This document shows, one piece after another, positions 43,814 to 55,048 of a stretch of 64,000 nt of DNA. A program made the translations under genes and the position numbers. The notes beneath the pieces were generated by a model. The model saw only the letters and a list, made by a program, of their open reading frames with translations, had not been told where the DNA came from and searched no databases. Location: NCBI RefSeq assembly GCF_001436315.1, contig NZ_AYZA01000008.1, positions 1 through 64,000 of the forward strand, in the 5' to 3' direction. Positions within the stretch are counted from its first letter, which is position 1. Each line of letters starts with the position of its first letter. The stretch is from Ligilactobacillus aviarius subsp. aviarius DSM 20655 (lineage in GTDB: Bacteria > Bacillota > Bacilli > Lactobacillales > Lactobacillaceae).

Positions 43814-44560
43814 TTATTCTCCTCGCGACGAAAATGCTTGATACATCAATAAACTAGCAGCCACACTGGCGTTTAAACTTTGAACATGCCCAACCATCGG
43901 GATCGTCAGCATTTCATCACATTCCTTTTTCAAAAGCGGTGAAATTCCCTTTCCTTCATTTCCAATGACCATTGCCGTCGGTCCCTTAGCACTCCACTTC
44001 CGGAAATCTTGGCCTTTCATATCCGTTCCAAAGACCCATACTCCGCGTTCCTTTAACTGCTTTACGGTTTGAACTAAATTGGTAACCCGCGCTACTGGAA
44101 CGTATTCAATGGCGCCGGTTGAAGTCTTCGCAACCGTTGACGTCAGTTGAACCGCTCGGCGCTTGGGGATAATAATTCCATGAATACCGGCTGCATCCGC
44201 GGTCCGTAAAATCGATCCTAAATTGTGCGGGTCTTCGATCCCATCAAGAATCAAGAAAAGCGGATCTTCATTGCGCTTGGCGGCCCGCGCAAATAAATCA
44301 TCAACCGTTGCGTATTCAAATGGCGAAACCGTCAAAACAACGCCTTGGTGATTCTGATTATTACTCAGTTGATCCAATTTCGTTTTCGGAACTTGGGAAA
44401 CAATGATTCCCTTTTGTTTCGCCCGGGTCACGATCTCAGCGATGGCATCTGAATTCGATTCCGCCTGGACAAACACCTTATTGATCGTCTGCCCCGACTT
44501 GAGCGCTGCCATGGCTGGATGCCGCCCGATCACCATATCATTTGTATTACTTTGAGCCAC
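43814..44560 (-). CDS. rlmB: 23S rRNA (guanosine-2251-2'-O)-methyltransferase RlmB
   Basis: SpoU/TrmH-type methyltransferase, 248 residues: N-terminal substrate-binding domain ([23 protein letters not shown]), then knot motifs [31 protein letters not shown] and [14 protein letters not shown]. Overlaps mrnC by 14 bases. Confidence 0.96.
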   Translation of the reverse strand: MAQSNTNDMVIGRHPAMAALKSGQTINKVFVQAESNSDAIAEIVTRAKQKGIIVSQVPKTKLDQLSNNQNHQGVVLTVSPFEYATVDDLFARAAKRNEDPLFLILDGIEDPHNLGSILRTADAAGIHGIIIPKRRAVQLTSTVAKTSTGAIEYVPVARVTNLVQTVKQLKERGVWVFGTDMKGQDFRKWSAKGPTAMVIGNEGKGISPLLKKECDEMLTIPMVGHVQSLNASVAASLLMYQAFSSRGE

Positions 44561-44960
44561 TTAAATTCTCCTCCTCAACCGTTTTAATACACCATGCTGC
44601 AATTTCATCCAACCGGTCCTTTTGTTCACTTAAATATAAGTAGCCGAAAAGGGCTTCAAACCCCGTCGAGATCCGATAAGTCATTACCGATGTGTTCTTC
44701 GCTGATGTATGACTTTTCGCATTCCGGCCGCGCTTAAAATACTCTTGTTCTTCTTCTGTCAGAAGGTGCTGATCTTCCATTCGTCCGACCAAAAACGCTT
44801 GGGCCTTTGCCGAAACATACCGGGTTGCAATATGGTGCAACTTAGTTGGTTTGGTAAGTCCCTTTTGAAGCAAATGCTGCCGGACATATACTTCATAAAT
44901 TGCGTCGCCGATATAAGCGAGGGCGATTCCGTTCATCTGATTATAATCTGCAATTGCCAT
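44547..44960 (-). CDS. mrnC: Mini-ribonuclease III
   Basis: RNase III-like nuclease without dsRNA-binding domain that matures 23S rRNA. ATG at 44960 (overlapping the cysS stop as TAATG) gives 137 residues: [22 protein letters not shown] with catalytic acid, GRNAKSH, and [10 protein letters not shown]. Confidence 0.95.
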   Translation of the reverse strand: MAIADYNQMNGIALAYIGDAIYEVYVRQHLLQKGLTKPTKLHHIATRYVSAKAQAFLVGRMEDQHLLTEEEQEYFKRGRNAKSHTSAKNTSVMTYRISTGFEALFGYLYLSEQKDRLDEIAAWCIKTVEEENLSGSK

Positions 44961-46366
44961 TATTCTCTTCTCCACCGTGTTCCTTGCGCAGTATCTTCAA
45001 GAATGATTCCTTGGCACTTCAATTCATCCCGAATTTCATCACTGCGGGCATAGTCCTTATTTGCCCGGGCTTCGGTTCGTTCTTGAATCAACTTTTCAAT
45101 TTCTTCGTCCAATAATTCCTGCTTCGGCATCTTGATTCCGATAATCTGGGTCAATGCTTCAAACTTCGTCAACATTGCCTTGGCAAGTTTCTTTGAAACC
45201 TGCTCCTTTTCAGCGTAAACGTTCATTAACTTAGCAAATTCATAAAGCGAAGTCATTGCATTTTGAACATTAAAATCATCGTCCATTGCCGTTTCATAGT
45301 CGCTGACTAATTGTTCGAATTGCCGCTGAACCGCTTCATCAGCTGAAATTTCACCGGCATCCTTCATCCGGTAATCGAGATTTCGGTAAGCCGTTGTCAA
45401 CTTTTCAAGATTGGTCTTGGCTTCGGCAAGGTTTTCTACCGTATATTGAACTGGCCGCCGATAATGCGTTGTTGCCATAAAGAACCGAATTACTTGCGGA
45501 TCGGCCTTCTTTACCAGGTCATGAACCGTGACAAAGTTCCCCAGCGACTTGCTCATCTTTTCGTTTTCCTTGCCGATCGTTACAAACCCGTTATGCATCC
45601 AGTAATTAACAAATTTATGTCCTGTCTTGGATTCGCTTTGGGCAATTTCATTTTCATGGTGCGGGAATTCAAGGTCAACTCCGCCAGCATGAATATCGAT
45701 CGTGTCTTCAAGATACTTAGTTGCCATCACCGAGCATTCAATATGCCATCCAGGACGGCCCTTTCCCCACGGTGAATCCCAGGCAATCTCACCCGGTTTG
45801 GCCTTTTTCCAAAGAGCGAAGTCAAGCGGATCATGCTTTTTGGCTTGTTCTTCATCCGTTACCCGTTCGCTTGCTCCCTGTTCAAGGTCGTTGATTGATT
45901 GACCTGAAAGTTTCCCGTAAGTCTTAAACTCGCGAGTCTTGAAGTACACATCGCCGTCAACAACATAAGCAGCGTCTTTTTGAACTAATTCGTCAATAAA
46001 CGCAATGATATCATCCATATTTTCCATTACGCGCGGATTTAACGTTGCCCGTTCAACGTTTAACGCATTAATATCTTCATAAAATGCTTTGATGTATTTA
46101 TCTGCTAATTCAGGGACTGTCATTCCGGTTTCCTGACTTGCCTTGATCAGCTTATCATCAACATCCGTGAAGTTTGAAACATACTGAACATCAAATCCCT
46201 TATATTCTAAATACCGGCGAATAGTATCAAACGCAACCACGCTCCGGGCATTACCGATATGAATGTAGTTGTAAACGGTCGGTCCACAAACATACATCAT
46301 GACCTTGCCCGGGTGAACCGGCTTAAATTCTTCTTTTTGATTAGTTAATGTATTGTAAATCTGCAT
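44960..46366 (-). CDS. cysS: Cysteinyl-tRNA synthetase
   Basis: Charges tRNA-Cys. ATG at 46366 after AGGAGAGC; 468 residues. Zinc/HIGH region [18 protein letters not shown], second zinc site [18 protein letters not shown] as KMSKSLGN. Downstream of gltX as in Bacillus, without cysE between. Confidence 0.98.
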   Translation of the reverse strand: MQIYNTLTNQKEEFKPVHPGKVMMYVCGPTVYNYIHIGNARSVVAFDTIRRYLEYKGFDVQYVSNFTDVDDKLIKASQETGMTVPELADKYIKAFYEDINALNVERATLNPRVMENMDDIIAFIDELVQKDAAYVVDGDVYFKTREFKTYGKLSGQSINDLEQGASERVTDEEQAKKHDPLDFALWKKAKPGEIAWDSPWGKGRPGWHIECSVMATKYLEDTIDIHAGGVDLEFPHHENEIAQSESKTGHKFVNYWMHNGFVTIGKENEKMSKSLGNFVTVHDLVKKADPQVIRFFMATTHYRRPVQYTVENLAEAKTNLEKLTTAYRNLDYRMKDAGEISADEAVQRQFEQLVSDYETAMDDDFNVQNAMTSLYEFAKLMNVYAEKEQVSKKLAKAMLTKFEALTQIIGIKMPKQELLDEEIEKLIQERTEARANKDYARSDEIRDELKCQGIILEDTAQGTRWRRE

Positions 46367-46380
46367 TTTGCTCTCCTGTA

Positions 46381-46413
46381 CACAAAAGAGGGTGACCAAC
46401 GTCCGCCCTCTTT
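46381..46413 (-). terminator. Terminator between gltX and cysS
   Basis: Stem AAGAGGG/CCCTCTT with a 13-base loop followed by TTTT on the minus strand, 20 bases ahead of the cysS start. May be partial. No T-box elements are visible here. Confidence 0.6.
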
Positions 46414-46432
46414 TATCAAATATTTGCCTTCA

Positions 46433-47923
46433 TTAAGCACCAATTTCCTTTAATGTTTGTTCAAGGTGCTTCAATGCCTTTTCCCGTCCAAGCAATTCAA
46501 TTGATGGTGCGAGGTCCGGACCGTGCATTGCGCGCGTTGTGGCAATTCGAATCGGCATGTATAATTGCCGTCCGCGAATCTTGGTTTCCTTTTGAATTGC
46601 TTTGATCGTGTTTTGAATTTCAGTTGCATCAAAAATTGGCAGCTTCTTTACGCGTTCTGCAAATTCTTTTAACACAACCGGTGCCGTTTCAACTGCAAGT
46701 TCTTCCTTAGCAGCATCATCCAGCTTGTCTGGTTCACTGAAGAAAACATCAGCCATTTCAACGATTTGACCCGTGTATGACATTTGTTGTTTGTATAAGC
46801 TTGTCAATTGACGTGCCCATTCGATCTTCATTGTGTCTGGGTTTTCTTCAACCTTACCCGCTTTAATCAATTGCTTCAATGCTGAATCAGCAATTACGTC
46901 TGAGTTTGCAGCCTTGACGTATTGGTTGTTGATCCATTCAAGTTTCTTAATGTCAAAGGCAGCCGGTGACTTGCTTAACCGGTTTGGATCAAACATCTTG
47001 ATAAATTCCCGTTGGTTAAAAATTTCTGATTCGCCAACTGGTGACCAGCCTAACAATGTAATGAAGTTAAACATTGCGTCTGGTAAGTAACCAAGTGAAC
47101 GGTATTGTTCGATAAATTGAAGAACCGTTTCATCCCGCTTACTTAACTTCTTCCCGGTTTCTGAATTAATGATCAATGACATGTGACCAAATTGAGGAGC
47201 TTCCCATCCAAAGGCTTCGTAAACAACCAATTGCTTTGGTGTATTAGCAACGTGGTCGTCACCCCGCAAAACGTGGGTGATTTCCATCATGTGATCGTCA
47301 ACAACAACCGCAAAGTTGTAAGTTGGCATTCCGTCCCGCTTTTGAATGACAAAGTCGCCGCCGATCGTGTCTGATTGGAAACTGATGTGGCCCTTTACAA
47401 TGTCATCCCATTCATATGTCTTGTTGTGCGGAACGTGAATCCGAATAACCGGCTTGATGCCTTTTGCCCGTGCAGCTTCTTGGCTTGCCTTGATTTCGTC
47501 ATCTGACATTCCTTCATATTCATAAACATACCGCGGAGCTTCGCCACGTGCTTTTTGTTCTTCACGTTGCTTTTCAAGTTCTTCTTCGGTCATGTATGAT
47601 TCATATGCTAAGCCCTTATCAAGCAATTCTTGAATTAATGGCTGATAAATGTCTTTCCGTTCTGATTGACGGTATGGACCATACTTGCCTGGCTTGTCTG
47701 GACCTTCATCCCAGTCGATTCCAAGCCACTTTAAGTTTTCCATTTGGCTCTTTTCGCCATCGGCAACGTTCCGCTTTGTATCGGTGTCTTCGATCCGTAA
47801 AACGAAAGTTCCTTTGTTATGCCGAGCAAAAAGATAGTTAAACAATGCTGTTCGAGCATTTCCAATGTGTAAGTGTCCTGTTGGACTTGGTGCGTAACGC
47901 ACTCTGACTTTATTCTTAGCCAT
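46433..47923 (-). CDS. gltX: Glutamyl-tRNA synthetase
   Basis: ATG at 47923 (GGAAGAGG). 496 residues: [22 protein letters not shown] (HIGH), ISSEDTD-type [10 protein letters not shown], and KLSKRDETV (KMSKS). Probably non-discriminating, since Lactobacillales usually use GatCAB; inference. Confidence 0.97.
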   Translation of the reverse strand: MAKNKVRVRYAPSPTGHLHIGNARTALFNYLFARHNKGTFVLRIEDTDTKRNVADGEKSQMENLKWLGIDWDEGPDKPGKYGPYRQSERKDIYQPLIQELLDKGLAYESYMTEEELEKQREEQKARGEAPRYVYEYEGMSDDEIKASQEAARAKGIKPVIRIHVPHNKTYEWDDIVKGHISFQSDTIGGDFVIQKRDGMPTYNFAVVVDDHMMEITHVLRGDDHVANTPKQLVVYEAFGWEAPQFGHMSLIINSETGKKLSKRDETVLQFIEQYRSLGYLPDAMFNFITLLGWSPVGESEIFNQREFIKMFDPNRLSKSPAAFDIKKLEWINNQYVKAANSDVIADSALKQLIKAGKVEENPDTMKIEWARQLTSLYKQQMSYTGQIVEMADVFFSEPDKLDDAAKEELAVETAPVVLKEFAERVKKLPIFDATEIQNTIKAIQKETKIRGRQLYMPIRIATTRAMHGPDLAPSIELLGREKALKHLEQTLKEIGA

Positions 47924-47993
47924 TAATAGCGCCTCTTCCTTGTTATTTTTATCTAAAGCTGCAACAAACCGCAATCACGCTTTGCCGTTCTTA

Positions 47994-48023
47994 TTTATAA
48001 ATATTTACCGTTTAATTTTACAA
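47994..48023 (-). promoter_or_regulatory. Promoter of gltX
   Basis: TTGTAA (48018-48023), spacer 18, TATAAA (47994-47999) on the minus strand. Confidence 0.45.
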
Positions 48024-48053
48024 TGAAATCTTAAAAAAATAAATGCTTCACCA

Positions 48054-49169
48054 TTAATTATCATTTTTTTCATTCAGTTCGCGTTTGGAATGAGCCAACT
48101 TCGCAAAGATCATTCGGCCGGCATCCGTTTGAATTGCACTTGTAACTTCAACTTCGACCATTTTATTCATGAAGAATTTTCCGTCTTCAACCACAATCAT
48201 CGTTCCATCGTCAAGGTATGCAACTCCCTGTTGCCGTTCAGTTCCATTTTTGATGATCGTGACCTGTAATTTTTCACCCGGAATGACCCGCGGTTTCAAT
48301 GACTTCGCTAACTGATTGATATTCAAGACCCGCACGTTTTGAAACTCGCTGACCTTGTTCAAATTATAATCGTTCGTAATGATTTCAGCGTCCATCAGTT
48401 TCGCCAGTTTGATCAATTTACTATCAACTTCTTGAATATCATCAAAGTCCCCATCATACATTTCGATCGGGACAATTTTTTCAGCCCGTAATTTATTCAA
48501 AATGTCCAAGCCGCGCCGGCCGCGAACCCGCTTGATACTATCACCGGAATCAGCGATATACTGAAGTTCATATAATACAAAGTTGGGAACGACCAGGGTT
48601 CCTTCAAGAAAACCGGTTTTGGCCAGATCATAGATCCGTCCATCGATCAAAATATTGGTATCCAGTAATTTATAGTGATAGAAATTCTGTCCGGCCTTAC
48701 GTTCCAGAACCGTTCCATCCGGTGAATTCTTTTCCTTCTTTTTGCGATTAAAAAGATTCCGGAATTCAAGTGTCCGGGAGCGTCCGACCACAAAGCCGAG
48801 ATACCCAAATAAAATTAAAATCGCAATTGGCAAAAAGGCATTCACGAAAAGCGAATGGGACCGCGTCAATGGGGTCGTGATCAAAAAACCGAGAATCAAC
48901 GCTAAAATAATTGCAATTACTTCTGAAATCAGGCTATCCGTTTGCTGGTGCAGTAAATTCTTTTCAATCCGATCGATTATCCGGTCAAATGGATCAACAA
49001 GCAAAAATGAAAGCAACGTAAAGGCGATCAATCCAATCAGCATGTCCATCGGGGCATTTGCAAGCCACGGATTATGAACATGAAACATTGCCCAAAGTGC
49101 TGGTAAAAATGAGTACCCGGCACCGATTCCTAAAATCATTAATGCAATGCGAATCAACTTTTTCCGCAT
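48054..49169 (-). CDS. yacL: PIN/TRAM-domain membrane protein YacL
   Basis: Four N-terminal membrane helices (1-140), PIN domain (about 175-290: LDTNILIDGRIYDL, VPNFVLYELQYIADSGD, TNDYNLNKV) and C-terminal TRAM domain (GEKLQVTIIKNG...). Predicted RNase; role not established. 371 residues, 15 bases after radA. disA, found between these genes in Bacillus, is absent. Confidence 0.93.
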   Translation of the reverse strand: MRKKLIRIALMILGIGAGYSFLPALWAMFHVHNPWLANAPMDMLIGLIAFTLLSFLLVDPFDRIIDRIEKNLLHQQTDSLISEVIAIILALILGFLITTPLTRSHSLFVNAFLPIAILILFGYLGFVVGRSRTLEFRNLFNRKKKEKNSPDGTVLERKAGQNFYHYKLLDTNILIDGRIYDLAKTGFLEGTLVVPNFVLYELQYIADSGDSIKRVRGRRGLDILNKLRAEKIVPIEMYDGDFDDIQEVDSKLIKLAKLMDAEIITNDYNLNKVSEFQNVRVLNINQLAKSLKPRVIPGEKLQVTIIKNGTERQQGVAYLDDGTMIVVEDGKFFMNKMVEVEVTSAIQTDAGRMIFAKLAHSKRELNEKNDN

Positions 49170-49184
49170 AATCTCACCTTCTTC

Positions 49185-50555
49185 CTATCTAAAAACCATC
49201 TTTAATGTTTCTGCAAGGGTTTGAACGCCGACAACTTGAATATTGGCCGGAATCTGCCAACCATCAAGATTGTTTTTCGGAATAAAAACACGTTTGAAAC
49301 CCAGTTTGGCGGCTTCAGCAACCCGTTGTTCGATGCGGTTGACCCGCCGAACTTCCCCCGTTAATCCGAGTTCCCCGATGAAGCAATCTGTCGGCGACGT
49401 TTCTGCATCACGGTAGCTGGAAACAATACTGACCGCAATCGAAAGGTCAATCGCTGGTTCATCGAGTTTCACTCCGCCGGCCGCTTTCAAATACGCATCC
49501 TGATTTTGCAACAGCAAGCCCGCCCGCTTTTCAAGAACCGCCATGATCAAGGCCACGCGGTTGTGATCAAGCCCTGTTGTTGTTCGTTTGGCATTTCCAA
49601 AAGCCGTTGGAGTTACCAGAGCTTGGATCTCAACTAAAATCGGGCGCGTTCCTTCAAGTGAAACCACTACTGAGGAACCCGTTGCGCCGCGTAACCGCTC
49701 TTCAAGAAAAACTTCAGATGGGTTCGCAACTTCAACCAAGCCGCCCTGCTTCATTTCAAAAATTCCAATTTCGTTTGTCGAACCAAACCGGTTTTTGACT
49801 GCCCGTAAAATCCGGTAAGCCCGGTGCTGGTCGCCTTCAAAGTAAAGCACCGTGTCAACCATGTGTTCCAAAATTTTCGGTCCGGCAATCGCTCCGCCCT
49901 TGGTAACGTGACCAACAACGAAGACGGTTACGCCGTTCGTTTTCGCAATTTTCATCAAATCGGATGTTACTTCACGAATTTGGGCAACGCTGCCGACTGC
50001 CGAAGTCATTTCCGGTTCCTGCATGGTTTGAACCGAATCAATAATAACGTAATCCGGTTTTAATTCTTCAATGTTTTGCCGAATACGGTCCATATTTGTT
50101 TCTGGATACAGATAAAAGTTACTGCCGCCAACGCCCAGCCGGTTAGCCCGTAATTTGATCTGAACTGCACTTTCTTCGCCTGAAACATACAGGACCTTTT
50201 GCGTTTGAGCCAACTGTCCGGAAACCTGCAACAGCAACGTTGACTTTCCAATCCCGGGATCCCCGCCAATCAGCACAAGGGAGCCCGGAACCACGCCGCC
50301 GCCAAGCACCCGGTTAAATTCTTCATATTGCGTTTTGACCCGCGGCGTTTCCGAAGTTGAAACCTCATCAATCAACTGGGGTTTAACTTCGTTGCCCGCA
50401 AATGTCATGTGAGGCTTCTGCTTAATTGCTGATGGTTGTTCTTTAACCTCTTCAATTAATGAATTCCATGCCCCGCAATTCGGACACCGCCCAAGATAAC
50501 GGGGTGAAACGTACCCGCATTCCTGACATACATACTGTGTTTTTGTTTTTGCCAT
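49185..50555 (-). CDS. radA: DNA repair protein RadA (Sms)
   Basis: Hexameric helicase for recombination branch migration, also used in transformation. 456 residues from ATG 50555: zinc [18 protein letters not shown], Walker [13 protein letters not shown] near 100, KNRFG motif [10 protein letters not shown], and C-terminal Lon-like domain ([14 protein letters not shown]). Operon dut-radA-yacL. Confidence 0.97.
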   Translation of the reverse strand: MAKTKTQYVCQECGYVSPRYLGRCPNCGAWNSLIEEVKEQPSAIKQKPHMTFAGNEVKPQLIDEVSTSETPRVKTQYEEFNRVLGGGVVPGSLVLIGGDPGIGKSTLLLQVSGQLAQTQKVLYVSGEESAVQIKLRANRLGVGGSNFYLYPETNMDRIRQNIEELKPDYVIIDSVQTMQEPEMTSAVGSVAQIREVTSDLMKIAKTNGVTVFVVGHVTKGGAIAGPKILEHMVDTVLYFEGDQHRAYRILRAVKNRFGSTNEIGIFEMKQGGLVEVANPSEVFLEERLRGATGSSVVVSLEGTRPILVEIQALVTPTAFGNAKRTTTGLDHNRVALIMAVLEKRAGLLLQNQDAYLKAAGGVKLDEPAIDLSIAVSIVSSYRDAETSPTDCFIGELGLTGEVRRVNRIEQRVAEAAKLGFKRVFIPKNNLDGWQIPANIQVVGVQTLAETLKMVFR

Positions 50556-50569
50556 TTTCAATCATCCTA

Positions 50570-51106
50570 TTATTTTCCTGATGAACCAAAGCCCCCGGTC
50601 CGTTTCATTTGCGGAGCTTGTTCATTATCACTTGTTAAATATGGAATAAAGATTCCCTGACCAAGCCGTTCACCCTTTTTGATCACTTGATCGCGGACCC
50701 CGAAATTCACTAATTGGAAGAAGATCTCGCCTTCGTTATTTGCATTGCCGTAATAATCGGCATCCACGATTCCAACCCCGTTAGGAAGAACGATACCGCG
50801 CTTTAATGGTGAACTTGAACGGTTCGCCAACATCAAAAATTCATCATCACCCATGTAAGCTTTGATGCCCGTTGGAACAAGATATGGTTTCAAAACATGA
50901 TTAGCATCTTCATAATCTTGATCAGTAAGGGGCTTTTGCTCCCGTAATGCTTTAAAGATTTTAACAAAGTTCAATTTCCAAATGCTTGGAAGAACAAAAT
51001 CTTCGGCCGCACAAAAGTCATAGCCGGCAGCATGCTGGGTTGCTCGTTGAGGCAACGTCAAGCCCGCATTTTGATAACGTGAAACAACTTCAAAACCACG
51101 ATTCAT
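50570..51106 (-). CDS. dut: dUTP diphosphatase with an insertion
   Basis: Hydrolyses dUTP to dUMP. 178 residues, about 30 longer than classic trimeric dUTPases. Motif 1 AAGYDFCAAED, motif 2 ANRSSSPLKRGI, motif 3 LPNGVGIVDADYYGN, motif 4 KKGERLGQGIF, motif 5 RTGGFGSSGK. The extra part (about residues 40-70) between motif 1 and VPTGI is helical and charged. This longer form occurs in lactobacilli and their phages. Confidence 0.94.
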   Translation of the reverse strand: MNRGFEVVSRYQNAGLTLPQRATQHAAGYDFCAAEDFVLPSIWKLNFVKIFKALREQKPLTDQDYEDANHVLKPYLVPTGIKAYMGDDEFLMLANRSSSPLKRGIVLPNGVGIVDADYYGNANNEGEIFFQLVNFGVRDQVIKKGERLGQGIFIPYLTSDNEQAPQMKRTGGFGSSGK

Positions 51107-51218
51107 AGTAATTCTCCTCTGCTCATTCTTATTTATTAATCATACCATTAAAAACTTGAATATGGATAACTTTATTAGCCCGAATATGCTAAACTTTATG
51201 GTAAGTGGAGGTTTAATT

Positions 51219-51500
51219 ATGGAAGCAATTTGGAATGAAAACGAACTGATTTACCAAGAGAACGATGAAATGATCGCTAACCTTGGATTCCGTCATTTTT
51301 CACCTTCATCCCTCTATGTTATTGAACGGGTGTGGGTCAAAGATGACCAAAGTTTGAAAATTAAATTAATTCAGGACGTTATTCAGCACTTTAAAGCCGA
51401 TGATTTGCAAATTATCCCGCTTTGGCCTGAAGCCCTTGAATTTTTCAACCACCATCCTGAATTTAATTCATATTTAGCCAAACCACTTCACTCAATTTAA
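51219..51500 (+). CDS. Small GNAT-like (Acetyltransf_CG / YjdJ-type) protein
   Basis: 93 residues from ATG 51219 (GTGGAGG 7 bases ahead). The end [18 protein letters not shown] recalls the IVPLCPY...YFERHPEY signature of the minimal N-acetyltransferase family. The usual central acetyl-CoA loop RGQG is replaced by LKIKLIQDV, so activity is doubtful. Directly ahead of rpiA (14 bases), possibly cotranscribed. Confidence 0.6.
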   Translation: MEAIWNENELIYQENDEMIANLGFRHFSPSSLYVIERVWVKDDQSLKIKLIQDVIQHFKADDLQIIPLWPEALEFFNHHPEFNSYLAKPLHSI

Positions 51501-51514
51501 AAGGAGGATTACTG

Positions 51515-52204
51515 ATGGATCAAAATCAACTTAAAAAACTCGTTGGAGAAAAATCAGTCGAATTTGTCAAAGATAACATGATTCTTGGACTTGGAACCGG
51601 AACAACCGTTAAATACATGGTTGATGCTTTGGGCAAGCGCGTTCAAGAAGAAGGCCTGCACATTACCGGGGTAACAACTTCCGAACGGACAGCCCAACAA
51701 GCTAAGAGCCTTGGAATTCCGTTAAAGTCCGTTGATGAAGTTGACCACATCGACTTAACGATCGACGGCTCAGATGAAATCAGTTCTGATTTTCAAGGAA
51801 TCAAGGGTGGCGGTGCCGCATTGCTTTTTGAAAAAATCGTTGCGATCAATTCGGATAAAGTAATGTGGATCGTTGATGAAAGCAAGCTTTCACCAAAGTT
51901 AGGCTCATTCCCGCTTCCGGTTGAAGTCATTCCATATGGTAGTCAAAAAGTGTTTGAACGGTTTGAAAAGAAAGGCCTTAACCCGAAATTCAGAATCGAC
52001 CCGCAAACAAATGAACGCGTCCGGACCGATTCAAATAACTATGTCATCGACCTTTACTTGCATGAAATCGATCACCCCCACACATTGGCAAAATATTTGA
52101 TCAGCCAAGTCGGAGTGGTTGAACAAGGTTTGTTCCTTGACATGGTCAACACGGTAATCGTTGGCCGGCAAGATGGTCCAGAAGTAATTCAGGTTAAACG
52201 TTAA
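51515..52204 (+). CDS. rpiA: Ribose-5-phosphate isomerase A
   Basis: Interconverts ribose-5-P and ribulose-5-P. 229 residues: [49 protein letters not shown] (catalytic region). AAGGAGGAT before ATG. Followed by pepC. Confidence 0.97.
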   Translation: MDQNQLKKLVGEKSVEFVKDNMILGLGTGTTVKYMVDALGKRVQEEGLHITGVTTSERTAQQAKSLGIPLKSVDEVDHIDLTIDGSDEISSDFQGIKGGGAALLFEKIVAINSDKVMWIVDESKLSPKLGSFPLPVEVIPYGSQKVFERFEKKGLNPKFRIDPQTNERVRTDSNNYVIDLYLHEIDHPHTLAKYLISQVGVVEQGLFLDMVNTVIVGRQDGPEVIQVKR

Positions 52205-52221
52205 TTTTGAGGTGAATATTT

Positions 52222-53556
52222 ATGAGTAAAGCAATTAGTCAAGAACAATTACAAAATTTCCAAGCTGACCTTGATAAGCATGAAGGTCACGAAGTTAATG
52301 AACGTGCCGTTACTAAAAACGGAATTTTAAGTGTCAGTGCCGACTACCGTTCAGAAGTCGCAATGGACCGGGTCTTTTCAATCGACATTGACACCGGCAA
52401 GGTTGCTGATCAAAAACGGTCAGGCCGCTGCTGGATGTTTGCTGCTTTAAACACAATGCGGCACTCAATGCGCGAAAAGTTGCACATGAAAGACGACTTT
52501 GAACTTTCACAAAACTATACCTTTTTCTGGGACAAGCTTGAAAAATCAAACTACTTCCTTGAAAATGTCTTGCAAACCGCTGAATTACCAACTTCTGACC
52601 GGAAAGTTACATGGTTGATGCAAACACCGCAACAAGATGGTGGTCAATGGGACATGTTAGTCGCATTGATTCAAAAATACGGGGTCGTTCCGCAAACCGT
52701 CATGCCGGAAACATTCAACTCATCAAACTCAATGGAAATCAATAAGCAACTCAACCTTAAACTTCGCAAAGATGCCGTTGAATTGCGTGAATTAGTTGCC
52801 GCTAACAAGAGTGATGCTGATATTCAAAAAGCAAAGGAAAAAATGCTGAACGAAATTTACCGGATGTTAGCTTACACATTCGGTGAACCACCGGCAAACT
52901 TTGATTTTGAATACCGTGATACTGAGAACAACTATCACCGGATCGAAAACATTACGCCGCAAGAATTCTTCAAGAAATACGTTGGTTGGAACTTAGACGA
53001 TTACGTTTCAATTATCAATGCCCCAACCGCTGACAAACCATTCAACCACATGTACACGGTTGAAATGCTTGGAAATGTTTTAGGCGGCCGGCAAGTTCGC
53101 CACTTGAACCTTGATATGCAAACCTTCCGCAAAGTTGCCATCGAACAACTTAAACATGGTGAAAGTGTTTGGTTCGGTTCAGATGTTGGTCAAGAATCCG
53201 ACCGGAAGAAAGGAATCATGGACACGAACCTTTACCACCAAGACGAACTTTTCGATGTTGACTTTTCAATGTCAAAGGCTGAACGGCTTGACTACGGCGA
53301 AAGCATGATGACCCACGCCATGGTATTGACCGGCGTCGATTTGGTTGATGGTCAACCAACAAAATGGAAAGTTGAAAATTCATGGGGCGATAAGGTCGGC
53401 GAAAAAGGATTCTTCGTAATGAGCGATGACTGGATGGAAGAATTCTGCTACCAAATCGTTGTTAACAAGAAATACTTGCCAAAGGACCTTCAAGAAATCT
53501 TGAAGGAAGAACCAACTGTTCTTGCCCCATGGGATCCAATGGGTGCATTGGCTTAA
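52222..53556 (+). CDS. pepC: Aminopeptidase C (bleomycin hydrolase family)
   Basis: Cytosolic cysteine aminopeptidase releasing N-terminal residues from peptides. 444 residues. Catalytic Cys in QKRSGRCWMFAALN (near 70), His in MMTHAMVLTGV, Asn in KVENSWGD. Hexamer in relatives. GAGGTGAA before ATG. Confidence 0.97.
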   Translation: MSKAISQEQLQNFQADLDKHEGHEVNERAVTKNGILSVSADYRSEVAMDRVFSIDIDTGKVADQKRSGRCWMFAALNTMRHSMREKLHMKDDFELSQNYTFFWDKLEKSNYFLENVLQTAELPTSDRKVTWLMQTPQQDGGQWDMLVALIQKYGVVPQTVMPETFNSSNSMEINKQLNLKLRKDAVELRELVAANKSDADIQKAKEKMLNEIYRMLAYTFGEPPANFDFEYRDTENNYHRIENITPQEFFKKYVGWNLDDYVSIINAPTADKPFNHMYTVEMLGNVLGGRQVRHLNLDMQTFRKVAIEQLKHGESVWFGSDVGQESDRKKGIMDTNLYHQDELFDVDFSMSKAERLDYGESMMTHAMVLTGVDLVDGQPTKWKVENSWGDKVGEKGFFVMSDDWMEEFCYQIVVNKKYLPKDLQEILKEEPTVLAPWDPMGALA

Positions 53557-53578
53557 TAATTAATTCAATCCAAAATAA

Positions 53579-53607
53579 AAAATCTGCCTAATTGGCAGAT
53601 TTTTTTT
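53579..53607. terminator. Bidirectional terminator between pepC and gpmA
   Basis: Stem AAATCTGCC/GGCAGATTT, flanked by A- and T-runs. The gpmA stop codon lies in the stem. Confidence 0.87.
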
Positions 53608-54286
53608 CGTATGACAAAACTTTCTTATCCAAAACTTCAAGGGTTTGATCATCTAACGTATAAACAATTGGTTCACCATTATAAACTTCAACCCCATCAA
53701 TGCCTTCATCACTGATGCGTTCCAAGTATTTTAACAATGCCCGTAAGGAACTTCCGTGAGCGACAACCAGCTGATTTTTCCCTGCTTTAAGGCGGGGAGC
53801 AATTTCATCGACCCAGTATGGAATAATGCGGGCTGAAGCCATTTCCAAACTTTCAGATAACGGCAGCAAATCATGCGGAACGCTTGCATACCGCCGATCA
53901 TCATCAAATTTCTTTAATTCTGGCGGAACCGAATAGTACGACCGCCGCCAAAGCGCAACCTGCTTCTTTCCATAAATTTGACGGGTATAATCCTTATTTA
54001 ATCCCCGTAACGCGCCATAGTGCCGTTCATTCAACCGCCAAGTTTTATGTTCCGGGATCCATAATTGATCGATTTCATCTAAAACAATATTAGCGGTTTT
54101 AATTACCCGCACTAAAACCGACGTATGAACATCGCTGAATTGGATTCCTTCTTCACGCAAAAGCCGACCGGCCGAGTGGGCTTGCGCCTCCCCTAACGCT
54201 GTCAACGGAACATCTGACCATCCGGTATATTCATTTTTTTGATTCGCAATACTCTGTCCGTGGCGGAGTAAAACTAACTTAACCAT
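53588..54286 (-). CDS. gpmA: 2,3-bisphosphoglycerate-dependent phosphoglycerate mutase
   Basis: 232 residues of the histidine-phosphatase fold: [13 protein letters not shown] (His near 9), [14 protein letters not shown] and [15 protein letters not shown]. The usual AHGNS is AHGSS. The C-terminal part is typical of the divergent second GpmA copy of lactobacilli, so this may be a paralogue rather than the main glycolytic mutase. Confidence 0.9.
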   Translation of the reverse strand: MVKLVLLRHGQSIANQKNEYTGWSDVPLTALGEAQAHSAGRLLREEGIQFSDVHTSVLVRVIKTANIVLDEIDQLWIPEHKTWRLNERHYGALRGLNKDYTRQIYGKKQVALWRRSYYSVPPELKKFDDDRRYASVPHDLLPLSESLEMASARIIPYWVDEIAPRLKAGKNQLVVAHGSSLRALLKYLERISDEGIDGVEVYNGEPIVYTLDDQTLEVLDKKVLSYEKKSAN

Positions 54287-54361
54287 TAGTTCACCTTCTT
54301 ACGCTTTTTAACCAATTTTTATCATATCAAAATCCCTCCGGACGATAAAGCAGAAAGAATT

Positions 54362-54919
54362 TTAATCAAGCCGAATTGCGAAATCCGGCCGGAAAAATTG
54401 GACATCCGAAACCATTACGGATTGACCTGGCGCAGGGGCCTGAATAAACTTCCCGTTTCCGCACGCAATTGCAACGTGATACGTCTGTCCCGGAAATCCC
54501 CAGAAATATAAATCTCCTGGGTGGGCTTGATCGAGCGGAATCTTTTTGCCGCAATGTTCCTGTTGGGTCGTCACCCGCGGCAACTGCTTCCCGCAATGCG
54601 CATATACATATTGAACAAGGCCTGAACAATCAAACCCGTGCGGGGTGGTCCCGCCCCAAACATATGGCACTCCAAGGTATTTTCGGGCTTCACGAATGAT
54701 TGGATTGTCGTTTTGTTCGTTTTCTAAATTATCTTCGCTCTTTTCAAAATCATGATTCACTGCACTTGGCAATTCAATTTCCGGACCAGCCGAAACCGTT
54801 ACCTCAACGTCATTAATCTTCGTCTTTGGCGCCCAGTAATAACTTGAAGCGTGAACTTTTTCCGCCCCGCATAGTAATAATAATGCGGTGACACCACTAA
54901 TTATTAGTCTTTTTATCAT
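54362..54919 (-). CDS. Secreted NlpC/P60 cell-wall hydrolase
   Basis: Signal peptide (MIKRLIISGVTALLLLCGAEKVHA), then a short acidic linker and NlpC/P60 domain (about 75-185). Catalytic Cys in HGFDCSGLVQYVY, His in TYHVAIACG. ATG at 54919 fits GAGGG spacing. Cleaves D-Glu-DAP/Lys type bonds in peptidoglycan. No wall-binding domain; small stand-alone form. Confidence 0.92.
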   Translation of the reverse strand: MIKRLIISGVTALLLLCGAEKVHASSYYWAPKTKINDVEVTVSAGPEIELPSAVNHDFEKSEDNLENEQNDNPIIREARKYLGVPYVWGGTTPHGFDCSGLVQYVYAHCGKQLPRVTTQQEHCGKKIPLDQAHPGDLYFWGFPGQTYHVAIACGNGKFIQAPAPGQSVMVSDVQFFRPDFAIRLD

Positions 54920-55048
54920 TATCATCCCTCCATTTATTAAATTCGCAATTTATTCAACTTTTCAATTATTTTTTTTGGTATAATTCAATAGATAAGCGAA
55001 AAATAAAATTGAAATGTAAAATTTTGAAGATAAAATTAAGGAGTCAAT

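Noticed and set aside
46366-48053. T-box leaders ahead of cysS or gltX
   Set aside because: No AGGGTGGNACCGCG-type antiterminator sequence and the gaps are too short.
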